This document shows, one piece after another, positions 22,601 through 35,300 of a DNA stretch of 64,000 nucleotides. Source of the stretch: Datnioides undecimradiatus (Eukaryota; Chordata; Actinopteri; Lobotiformes; Datnioididae); contig WARS01000033.1 in assembly GCA_008933995.1 (NCBI GenBank), positions 4,333,787 through 4,397,786 of the forward strand. The letters are read 5' to 3'. The position numbers and the translations under genes are program-made. Under the pieces are notes generated by a model. That model ran no database searches, was not told the DNA's origin, and was given only the letters and a program-made list of their open reading frames with translations. Numbering within the stretch: the stretch's first letter is position 1; each line of letters opens with the position of its first letter.

Positions 22601-25600
22601 ACCAGGAAGCTCTGGAAACCCACTGCAGTCCAGTGGAAAGCAGGCACATTCATCAATCCAACGAGAAAATCACTCCATGTTTGCTCAGGTCACGGCGTTT
22701 GCTGAATCTGATACAGAGTATTTGTATGGACAAGCCTCGCAGATAGCGAGACACGTCTAGGATTAGACTACAGAGCTGGTCTCGCATTGGGCTCATTGTT
22801 TTCCTGTTTGCACCCTCATCGTCTCCTGAAACCAGCAGAGCAAGTGATGGAAAAGAGGAGAAGCAGTAGCAGCGGACTGCAGGCCATCTGCGATGAAAAC
22901 CTGCCTCGGTGGGGGCAGCTGTTGTCCCGTTGTGCCACCTGGGGGCGCTGATGAGTCTATGTCTTCCACTGGGGAGGTGCACACCGGCTTACTGGAGGCA
23001 AACTCCATGGCATACTGGAGGACATCTGCCAGAGGAAACCTCTTGGGGCCTGAGCCATAACTCAGATACCTGGGAGAGAGCAGAGACAGTGAGAGAGGAG
23101 GGAAGTGAGAACAAAGGGCACAATGACAGGCGCAGCGAGGACACAGTCAGACAGAGAAATTACTCCCCGTGGTTGTCAGGGGAGCTCTGCTGACCTTGGC
23201 TAAATAAACAGGTATAAGTGGACACAAAGTACCTCTCCAGTCGCTGCTGAAGCAGCGTCAGATGCTCTTTCAGCCTCCTGATCTCCTCCCTCTTGATCCT
23301 GGTTATCTCCCTGTTCCTGTCCATGTACCTGACAACAGAGAGCGCACAGAGGAGGCTTCAGTCTAACAGAAACATGGGGCAAACACAACAGATTCAACAA
23401 TAAAGGCGGCTGCTGATGTTTCTATCACCTGTCCATGTAGAGCATAGAGGGAAACTCCAGCTTGTTGTGGATCTTCTCAGGTCGTCCCAGCGCCTGGTTG
23501 AACTCAAACCTTGACAGTTCGAAGGTCAGCACAGGAGGGAGTTCTGTGAACCAGTGCTGAAAGGGAGACGGATGCTGGGATGAGTTTGCTCAGGTTGAAA
23601 TATAAAGTTACACGGAGCATGAAGTTTGCAATTTGAGTGTTAGAGCCAGCTGTAATGAAATTCACTGCGTGACCGTGACCCTGACCTCCAAAGTCAGTCC
23701 ATCTTTGAGTCCAAGTCTACATTTGTGTCGAACTGAATAAAATTCCCCCAAGGTGCTCTTGAGATCTTTCCTTTGAGAGGCCAAAAAAAACATGTTTTGC
23801 GAGGTCACAGTGACCTTGATCTCGGGGCCACCCAAATCTATTCACGTCGGAGTCTGAGCGAATGTCGGTGCAGATGTAATTAAAATAGAGTTTACAGGAA
23901 GGTGGGGGACGGCAGACAACCCGAAAACGTTTCCAGCACGGAGGCATAAACAAAAATAAATTTTTAAGTTATTACTTTTTAACAAAGAATGCAATCAGAA
24001 CAGGGCTGCATGCCATGTTTTAAACGGAGCACAATGTGCCCAGAGCAGCTCAGCAGGAGCAACAGTCACCATACACACTAATAGTTCCCTGAAACAAAAC
24101 TCAGATGTGAATAAATAATAATCGGCGGCTCCGTATTCCTATATAACGGAAAGCGGTGTCGCTCACTCTCTGTCTCCAGCGCCTCCTTCTGCTGCCGGCT
24201 GGGGCTTTTCCAGAGGGCTCGCTGCCACGCTCATCTGCGCGCTGGCCTGGTTAATTAGCGTCTCCCAGCTGCTGTGGGACAGCGTAGGCGAGGCTACGGC
24301 TAACCAGAGGTCAACTCCAGAATAGCGCGCGTGTCACATAAGGGCGAGGAGGTCAAACCTTTGGAGAGGATCCATCACACGGGCCCAGATTATATTTAAC
24401 CTGATTGTCTTCTCTGAGAGAGAGGTGGCGACTGGTAATTGGCTTGTAAAAGTATTAAATCTTTGCCTTGGTGCTGGGCTACGCTATAATCTTTAATAAC
24501 ATAAACCATTCTATGGAGCACAAACCGCATCCATATACAACTGATATAAACATGGGAGTAAAAAACAAACACGTCGTGAAGAAACAGCTGGGCGTCAGAC
24601 GGCGTTGGCGCTCACCTCTTGTCCAGACCGGGCAGAGTTCTCTGCCGAGTGCAGGGACTCGATCTCGCCCTCGATCATCGCCGCCTCGAGACATTCGTGG
24701 AGATCTTTGAAGCCGTTCACCTGCAGGGGGTACTGCCCGAACATCTCAGTGTTTTCAAATTTTTTACCTGTTGGAGTTAAACAAAGTGGGAGTTAATAAC
24801 TGACAACACGTCATGACTGCAGGGCTAGCTGGGTCCTCATGCATCGCACGCACAGTCCGGGGGCGCGAGCGCAGAGTGTAAGGGGGGGGAAGCAATAACG
24901 AGTCATTTCACACTCGTTTGCATCCAGGCTGATTTTCACTTGTTCAGCAGTCGCTCAGTCACTCATTAAACAGCTGCACAGACCTCCCCACATCAACTGC
25001 AGATTAGAAGTCCCCCCCCCCTCCCCAAAAAAAGAAAGAGGAGATGCTGGCGGACATGCAGATGAGGCATTAAGGTCATTTTATGAGCAGCAGAGTCCAC
25101 TGGCCCAGCTTCTGGTGGCTCTGGGCCAGTATTGTCATGCATAATAAGCACAATGTCAATCAGCCATCAAGGTCTTCCACGATCAATGCTGCCGCTCTCC
25201 TCTTTTACATGGACCACATCTCATTAAGACAAGGTCACCTTTCATTACTAGGGGCAAGGACTTGCTTGCTTTCTGGCAGCAGCAATCAGACCATGCTAAT
25301 GCTTTATCTCCCTCTGATTTTCTAGTTACCCCTCACTTTTTGTCCCTATTGGTTTTAATTTAACTACTCGTCTCACCTTCCAGGACACCCACGGCGAGGA
25401 AGCGGCCGTAGAAAAGCTCCACCATGGGGTTCTTTGGCTTCTCGCCCTCCCTGGAAGCAGAAAAGCACAGACCGGCGTTGTTTACAGGAGCCGTCGCTGA
25501 TTCGGACGCGTTTCCACAACGCACGTTTGACACCGTCCTTCAAAACCCGCTGCCCCAAAAACACCAACAACTTTCCTTCTTTCCCAGCTGAGCTCTGGAT

Positions 25601-28600
25601 ACAAAGAGCTGTGCTTACCTGTCTTCTTCAGCCTTCATCTGGAAGGCGTCCTCCAGCCAGTCCAGCAGCTTGTGGGTGAACTCGCTCACATCCTGCTGTT
25701 GATCGGAGCAGACGCATACATTCAAAATGACTAATTACGGGAGCGCCTTTGAGACGCGGAGGTCGCAAAGGTGTCTCTGTAAAGACCGACAGATCATTGG
25801 TTTTAGCTGCTAGGAGTAAATAAAGTGTACGTGGTCGGAGTTGGCCGTCATTGTTTTGTACAGTGTGAAGTATTTTATTAGTATAATAATGAATATACCG
25901 GCAATAAATGACTGACTGCGCCTAAATGAGCAGTCAGCTGTTTGGCTGGCAGGGTGCACTTCTGAAGGCCGACCTCAGTTAACCTCTGCAGAGACACCAG
26001 CTTACAGCAAGTGCTTATGTAAGGAGAAGAACAGCCCAGCCCTGTACATTTGACATGCGCATGTCACATGATGGGATATATGCGCAAAAAACAGCTAATT
26101 CCTAGTCAATATTATAGTTTGCAGAGTTCATAGGGGGGGTGGCGTGGGTTTGAGGATTAATAGTTATGGATAAGAGAGGTTAAGTGTCTTGGATTCGGTC
26201 GCGCTGAGTCAGGAGAACGACGCCTGTGTTGAAAGGACGCGGCACAAAGATGAAGGATGAAGGGTATTAAACGTTTCCGGCATGTGCAAACAGCAAAGAG
26301 TGCTTCGGTTCTAAAGGACAAGAGAAGAGTGAGACCAACACGCACAGATGTTTCCACGGGAACGGGTTCAGTTTTAAGTGCCACGGTCAAATTGAGTGAA
26401 ATGGTTAAAGCTCTGTGTGTAAAGCTGCTGTACGTTATCACTAGCCACCTGCACAAACTGAACTGGGGGTGGGAGCATGCAGGGAGATTAACGTGCGAAT
26501 GAAATGGGGATTAACTCCACCCACCAGCACGCAGGCCTGATCACAAACCTTGCTTGCGGAGCACCTTTCGCGCTGGTTAGCGGGTTCTTTGCGCTTTAGA
26601 GATGACTGGCTAGCCCGCAATGACTGTGCAAATACACGCCCCAGACACAAACGGAGAACAAAGGGCGAGGAAAATAAAAATGTCCTGTGTGGTTTTTGTC
26701 AGTCTGGAAGAACGTGTTTGATCAACTGTATCAACAGCAGCACTCTGGTCAAGTAACACAAAGGCTAAAAGCTGCATTTCTTCTGCTTCAGTGACTTCTA
26801 CTGGGACTGTTTTCATCAAAGGTTCTGGAAGATAAGGCGTCGGTCTGCGTCTGCGTCTGCGGTTCCGGGTTGGTGATGGATTTGGGCTAGCTAAGATGAC
26901 TAGCGATGCTGTCGGGAAAACAACCAGCTGCACAGGGCGACAAACATCATCGCAGCACTTTCATGCTACTAATTTCCAGAGCATCTCGGCATCTGTCAGG
27001 TCAGGACTGCAGCGCGAGGCTGTGTGCTGTCCCCCGCACATTACAGGCGCTGTATTATAGATGCTTTCATACTAATGCAGTACCAAAGAACATAATGTGT
27101 AACCTGCCTGCAGTAATGGAGCGCTCCGCACTGAACGACGCCGCTAAGTGTTATTATGTGGAGCGGGTTGCGGCGGAGGCTCACCTGCTGCGACTCACTG
27201 GACTTGAAAGCGTCCTTGAGAATTTCCACAGCTCGCGACGGGTCCACGTATTTCCTCTTGGAGCCCACCATGAGGGAGAAGAGGTTCCTCAGCTCCTGCA
27301 TGAAGGGCAGGTTCCTGTGCTCCTGGTCGGGGCAACACAGCATCAATCAATATCAAACTTCAGTCAAGTCAAATGTACTGTTTGATGTAATGGAGTAAAA
27401 CGGTGCCCGGCATTTTTAAATCATTTAAGACTCTATGCAAAACTACGTGCTTACAGATCTGAACAGTGAAGAACAGGAAGTTCTTTGGAACAAGCCTTTT
27501 GTTCGTTTTGCTTATTAACGTTTGTGTTAACCCCTTGTTTGTAAACGCTCCAGCTGTTCTGTCAACGTTCAGATTCAATAAGCCGCCTGACTGAGTTTCG
27601 CAACCTGCAGCTACAAACTGAAAACGAAACGAGCAGCACAGGACGAGAAACGCCGATTCTTGATTGATACCGAACGTTCTGACGGCGTGGAGCAGCTGAT
27701 GCAATTCACTGCCATTTGGGCCCCGATATGTCACAAACCACTTGATCTAAATAACAGAGGTCCCGATTCAGAAAAGAGGACTCCTTGTCTCCACCGTGCC
27801 GCAGTCGGCCGGCTGAATTCACTCTGCGGAGCGGCAAAAACACTATTCACCCGCCGCTGTAGGGCGACGTTATAGAGTGAAGTCAATCTGTAACGTGTGA
27901 GATACAGAGGCGGCGTGACCTCGCGATAGCAACGCACGTATTTTTCTGTGCCGGTGGTTCGGGGATGCCGATGCAAAGACCAGATTCTCAGATCTTACTG
28001 TCTCGCACTGCTGAAGATTAGGGCCAGAAGATGATATGAAGAGACGACCGCCCCCGGCCACACTTCTGCAGCAGAGGCTTAGAGCAGATTAGCGACAGGC
28101 TGCCGACCCCGTGGTGAACACTCAGCGGGGGGGAAATGTGGACAAAGAGAGCTGCTCCGCAAAAGAACTGTTGACTGCAGCAGGAGAAATCTGAGGATCT
28201 CCAAGATCAATCGAAACACTGCGCGTGCTTGTTTCTGTCAGAGGTCTCATCAACCACTTCACACTAGCTGGCCCTTCTCGTAGCTTGCTAGCAGTAAGTT
28301 AGCGTACAAGGGGCAAAAACTCTAAGCTGCTGCGACCTTAGGGCAAGAGCGCACAGCTGTTGAAGGGTGGCTCTCAGCTGCCGCACGGTCAGACCCTCAG
28401 AGCTAAAGCGATGTGGTAAGCTTCAGACGGGCTGCCGTGATGTTAACAGAACCGATGTGACACAAAAACACACAGTGGTGGCTGAAGGGACAAGCACCGA
28501 AAGGCATCACGTCCCCATTGTGTTACCGCGGTGGCATGTTTGGCATCTGAAGGCGCCGGAGGGAAAAAGGCGGCCGTCCTACCTTCTGGTTGCGGGGCAG

Positions 28601-29268
28601 GTCGTGGACTCTGGCTGGCGGCGAGTAGTTGAGCACCAGCCTCTGGAACTCCAGCAGGTTGAACAGAGACTTCAGTTTGAAGAGGAACAAGAACATGTTA
28701 GTATCATCTAATGAAAAGACGATTTCCATATGGCTTGGAATAATACGTGGACAGCTCTTGTTGCATAATGTAATATAAGTGCTGATAAAACAACCAGAGG
28801 TGATGTGCAACACAGCGGGTGTGTGTTGTTACATATATGTATATTACACACTCTGCACTGACTGAATTCAGCAGTGAAAGCAACAACCACCACCGCCACT
28901 TAAACTGCTTTAACTAAGGGCTGTGGTGCTGAGTTTTGTCAGTGAAAAGGAATCTTAACATTATGGAGATGTGGACGTGTTGGTAGGAGAAGGGAAAGTT
29001 GTTTACTCCTGTTCAGCGGCGGGGTCAGTTTCAAGAAGTGCCTCCTTCTCGGGGGGGGGGGTAAAGTTACACACAGGAGCCAGGCACCATGTGATGGTGT
29101 ATCCAGTGTTCATCTGGCATATTTCAGCTCAGGTCACATTCGACCACTGACTCTGCCAGCACACAAGGAACTAAGTCTTTGTGACAGCTGGGATCAAGTT
29201 TTCCAGTGTTTTCCAGCTTGTAAACACTGCGATGATGCTCTTGTTCACGTCTGCTTAGGATGACTGCA

Positions 29269-29327
<59 letters not shown>

Positions 29328-32300
29328 CCCACCTGTATGACAGCACTGAACCAGCAGGTATTGCCAACATTTTTCAGGCCCACGGGGCAGTTGTCTATCC
29401 TCTTCCTGTCATGTGGGTTGGGTGAATCACTCCACACTTCTGTGTGGGTACGCTTCAGACTCGCCTTGTTCTCCGCTATGCTGGCCTCCAAAACTCTTGA
29501 AAAGCAGAGAGAGAAGTGGTTTCAGCGAGACCCCCGCCCGACTGACGCCGCACTCCTTCTGATGAAATACGTTTAAAAGCATTATTTCCAAAGCAGCACA
29601 CTCCCTCATAACCTTCAGAGTTAGTCACCAGCGGGGCTTATCCCACATCAGTTCGGATAGAGCAGGGTTTAATTAAACTGCCAGATAGCGGCTCCTTAGC
29701 ACCGTGCTCCAGCGGGTCATTTGTACTCGATATTAGGAGTTTTGATTTAAAATGTAACGCTCATAAGGCCTTTATTCTCTCTTATCAGGACATAATAATC
29801 ACATCTATTACAAGGTGTGTGACCATCAGCAAAGCCTTGGTCGCTGGATGGCTCTTGAAAAAGGATGGAAAGGAGCGACGTGTCCAAACATTCATTCCAC
29901 GGCTGTTTGGGGCCACAGTAAGGGGGCAGTACATCTTAAACTTACTCTGAGTTAGCTGGTCTGAAATGATCTGCGGCTACGTGTAGCAGTCATGTAGCAA
30001 CTGTGCGTGTGATCAGACCTTGTTATAGTAACACCATTAGTAATTCAACTCGAAGTCGTTGAATATTGGGCATCGCCACTGCAGCTATGAAATCTGACAC
30101 CCGCTATTCTCCAGCTGCTACTTGGTCAAAATACTGACAGCCTTGATTAAAACTGTAACTTATGAGATTCAATTATTGATGTGTTTTGGGTGAAAGTGCA
30201 TCTGGGAGACTGTAATGTCTGAAACTGACGAGATGTGATCTGCTGGAAAGAAGATGTGTCACTAGGCTGGAGTGGCTGGAGGCTCAGGCAGAGCGCGGAC
30301 GGCGGCCGCGGAGAGCCCGCGAAGACGACAGCAGACGTTTAATGCTGGTCTGGCATCAAGTTATTCGCGGACATAACGTGAAGCGGTGTCAGCTGATACG
30401 ATCTGCCACCGGCGACGTGAAAATGACGCTTGAGACGTCCCTGATTTTCAGTGCGGATCAAAATCTCAGCGTTGCACAACAACACCGACGAAGGCAAGAT
30501 ATTATTTCAACACACGCCGGGCAGCGACTGCGACAATGTAGGTGGTAAGTGTGGATTTCCGTCCGAGGCCCGGTGCAGATTGTTTCTGGAGCTATTTGGT
30601 GAGATGTCGGCCTCGCCGTGTCCTGGCAGTCAGTAATCCTATTGAGCCCACCTGCTGATGGCCTGCTCCTCGTCCGTGATGCCCGTCTCCCTGAACGCCC
30701 GGTTGGACTCCTCCAGGCTGAGGGCGATTGCCCTCTGCAGGTCATCTTTGTCGTCACCAGTCAAGTCAATCACATCTGCGTCGAGAAATGTACACAAGAA
30801 GACACAGAATCATTCGCTGTGCATGAACACTGATTTTTCACTAAAAAACTAAGGTCTCTATATGATGCTTTGTCCTTTCAGCATCTATCATATAATCCAT
30901 ATTGATTGAAACATGAATGTAAAGGTGGTTTCATATGAATTAAAGCACAAAAACACAGACTAATACTGACTACTGATATGAAAAAGAGCCCATGTTTCCT
31001 TTTTCTTTGAATCTTCCCTGTGAGGTTTCTAGAACGTCTGCGCCAGTAGCTTGAGTGAGCTGCTCACTTGTGTCCGCCTGGCTGCCCACGCTGATGTATC
31101 TGTCGCTGGCCACCTGGGACGTCTGGTAGTAGGTTGTCTCATCTTGCTGAGGGACTTTGGCATTCTTCTCCGTCAGAAATGCCACGGCTTCAGCCAGGTC
31201 TCCATTGCTCACCTGCAGCAACAGTGACTTTGTTAAGGCTTATATGTCTGTTGGTTACGAATGCTGGAAAATGATGAGTTCAGTTCAGTTTTTCAGTCAT
31301 TTCTCAGCATTGTTTTCTTAATAAAACCTCTAAAATCAGGCTTGGTTTAGAACAACCTGAATGGACGGGTCACATATGGATTTGAGGCAGTAGAGCCTCC
31401 CGCCTGTCTCTCGCGTGAAACGGATCTCACGAGACGATGCCTCTGTGAGCGCGGAGCAGCTGGTGCTGCTGCGCGGGTGTTTTAGATGGATTCGTGTAAA
31501 CCCTGAAACTGACGCAGCATCAGGCACTTTTGAAATGTGAGCGTGAGACAGTGTGAAAGAGACAAAAAGACGGACAGCAGGAGAACAGCGTGCATGTGCA
31601 GTGCGCGCATCGGTCATGACATCGGCGTGCGTAAACGCGTGTGTGTGTAACGGTGTACCTGTAGTGCCTGCTGAAGCAGCTGAACGTCTGTAGTGCCGGT
31701 GACCTCTCTCAACTGGTTTAGTAGCGTCTGCTGGTGCTGTTGAGGGGAAACGAGAGGCAGAGAGTGATGACAAAGAAGAATCCAGCAGGCAGCCATAAAT
31801 GTGCGTGTGTGTGTAATTTGTAGAAATATATGTATCTGGAAAATGATTTTTGAATTACTATGAATATTAAAGCCTGCTCAGACTTTGCAGTGGCTGATAT
31901 ATGGCTAATATACTAATACTATGTTATGTATATCGTGTTGTCTCCCTGCATTACATTAGACTGATCTCATCATACTGTCCTGCTACTTGCCTTTGCCTAC
32001 ATCACTGTAAAAAACCCCACTGTGTAAATATTTTTGTGAGAACATCAACAGTTATGTTTGATCTTGGTCATATCATGCAGCCATAACTTGAACAGAAGTA
32101 ATAACACCTTAAAGAACTGATGCTACACCAACCTGGACCTGTCAATACGCTCTATTAATGAGCTCACTGAAGTCTGATGACTTATTGATGTCAAGCCCAG
32201 CTGGACTGCGCGGCCTTACCGCGCACACTTAACCTGCAATGCACAGCTTGAAGAAATGCGCTATAAATAATGGGGGAGTGCACTTAATGTCAGCATCCAA

Positions 32301-35300
32301 GGCAGAAGCCTTAAGTCTTAAGTGAGAGGAACACTGACTTCTTCCTGACTGCTTTCACAGGTGCAGCAGGCAACTGCTGAGAGCCTGAGTTCAAAGGGTT
32401 CCTCATTGATTTAGGACTCATTACTGTAGGCCGTGTTCACGCCACGTAGATTGACTGCACAACACAGCCCCGTGGCAGCGCTGCATACCATTTACATCTC
32501 GGGCGTTCGTAAACACTTGTAATGGAGCTGCAAGAATAGGCCATAAAAAGTACTTAAGCCTTGAAGAAAATGCGCTCAGATGTGGAGAAAAGAGCTCTCC
32601 ATTCTGTCCATGTGTGAACACGGCCTGATTTTGTTTACAGCGGTGTCAAATGAATCCCCATCATTAACTCCAACTACATTCTGCGGGGGTCCAACGCGTT
32701 ACTTGCTGTCAGGGCTACAAAATAACAGTGTCGTGATTTGGAAATTACACTCTTTGTTCAACTGCTGAAATGGCATCTGGCTGGCAGACTGGGAACGTGC
32801 GCAGCTGGTGCACACGAGTTATGATACCAGGCATTTAAAATAATGTTCTACAGTCCTGGTGTTAACATACTGCACGCTGTGGATGCGTAAAAACCCTGTG
32901 CATAACTACATCATACAGGCAGACTAGAGAGCAAACTGACTTTAGATTCAGAACAGCGAAAGGAGAAGGGCTTTGTTTTGAAACTAAAGAGCTGTTCAGA
33001 ATCACTGCACAGGTGAAATGTTAAAAGTTACACAATGACATAAACTGCAGTCCCTCGATATTAATCACCATCGCAGCAAATACAGTATTGGAAAGACTTG
33101 GATTAACAACTGAGCGCTGACAGTTCAGTCAAAGGCATTAGAGCAGTGTCTGTTCTGCTGCAGTGCTCTGAAGTAACGCACTCAATTCTTCCAGCCCTGG
33201 GGAGGCTGTTCTGTACCTGGTCTGAGACCTGACTCCAGTCCTGCTATCAGCTACATGACTTTCTGTGAGCTTTCCAAAGCAAAAGTGCTTTATTAAACCC
33301 CGGGGGGGCTTTTTTCTTTTTCCACAGAGTCACTGGAGAAAGTGAAAAGAAAGCTCATGCTTTTGTTAAGGTAGCAGCATACAAGTAGTGCACTAAGCCC
33401 CATTTGCCTGTGACCGTGTGCACAGTTTACTATACGAGCACACACAGCTCTGCAGGAAGCGTAGCACTTGTGCTGCCGATAAGATCGCAGCAATAGATAA
33501 CATGACACCGTGCTCTACCAAAATTCATATGACTTATCTGACACATACTGCATTGGAAGCCCGAAAATCAGGCTTATCTACATAAATTACAAGGTCTACG
33601 ATAAAACAAAGAGAGGTTAAAATCAGAAAACATTAACACAGAAGCCTGTTTGCACTTTTCTTTCAGGTCTTTAAATGGTTTTGATTAAAATCTGCAACAA
33701 CACAGTTACACACAAGAACATGCAGCTTTCCCCCCAAAGTCTCCAACAACATCATGTTAGTACAGTTGTCACGGCTGCCAGCATTTACAGAATTTGAACT
33801 TGTGCACTTACAACAGTTTTACATTTCGCCATGTTTCAACCACTGGAGACAAGTTAACATGAAGATGACAATTTGTTTTGGTCACTGTCAGAGACTGATG
33901 GATGCAGGTTTGTTGGCACGGAGGATGGCAGCGTCAGGGTGAGGGAAGCTACACCTGTGACAGATTTGGGCCAACCACAAGAGCAGTTACTCACTCACAG
34001 GCATGCAAACACACACACACACACACACACACATTCTCATCCCCATGTGACATGTCTGGCACGGGTGCTTGTCTCACTGGTCACCGGCCATTAGGAGGCA
34101 GCTTGTGAATAACACCACATCATTCTGTACATAGCAGAGGGAGCAACGTTAAGGCTTTGCAGCAGGCTACAGACAGGGGTATTCCCAGTGAAGCTCCTGA
34201 CGGCTGCTTTGTACGTGCGTGTAAAGGAGCCGCAAACGAAAACAAATTGCACAGGCACAAGTAGGGGCTCTTTAACGTGACCTCATCCCGCTATCTACAG
34301 GTCACTACACGAAAACCTCACCACGCCCTGTTTTCATGAAGCACTCTGATGATGGAGCACAACTGTAATGAATACCTATAACTAAATCCCACCACTGAGC
34401 ACTGTCAAAGCAAAGTAAATCCAAACAGCTTTGTATAGGGACCATGATACATTATATAAGAGTGAAGAAAAGGCCTGGACATGTTACTTATATCCATATA
34501 CAAAAGCTATGCTCATAGGCCTAAAATGGATAAAAATGCATTTTCCTCAGTTTTTACCCTCATCAAGGTTTTATGTCAAGTCCTGCAAAGGTCAGACTGC
34601 ATAAGCTGGTCTGTGCGACACCGCTACTTTTAAGTTGGAGTCATCAACAGAAGGCTTAGTATTTATTTTTGTCTATGATCCAGACTTCTGACTGTCATCA
34701 CCCCTTCAGATATCCATTTTGCACTGCTAGCTTGTGTTATGTAGGTAAGTGGGTTGTATCAGATTTGGTTTAACACAGGAGGTCTATGCTGCAGGGCAGA
34801 AGCAGAGTTACTGAATTGAATGCAGCGTGATAAAACGTGACGATTATTACGTAAACTTTATGCATTACTGTGTCTTTTCATTTAGACCAGCAGAGCGTTT
34901 GAGCAACATCGGTCAAGTGGTTACATAACTACCCAGTGCTATGCAATGCTGGGTATGGTAATCACAGAATAAATCCCATAATTTGGCGCCTGAGGAACAG
35001 AATCGACCCTTAATGCACTATTGTGCCTTAAACCTAAAGTGTGATGAAATGTATCCCATTAATCTGCCCATTTATGAACCATCACACTCTTGGCTAGCTA
35101 TCCGCAGAGCATCAGGGCTCGGCTGTCGGTCCACCTCAGCTGCTAGCCACACTTTGTAAACAAAGATATCAGATATGTGATGAGTAACCCAGGAAACATT
35201 TGCACGCACGGACGGACACTGTTGACTAATAACCAAGCATTATCGTTGGTGGTAACCGGTGTGATCAAACGTCTTCAGCACAGCGCTAAGTCAATACAGA

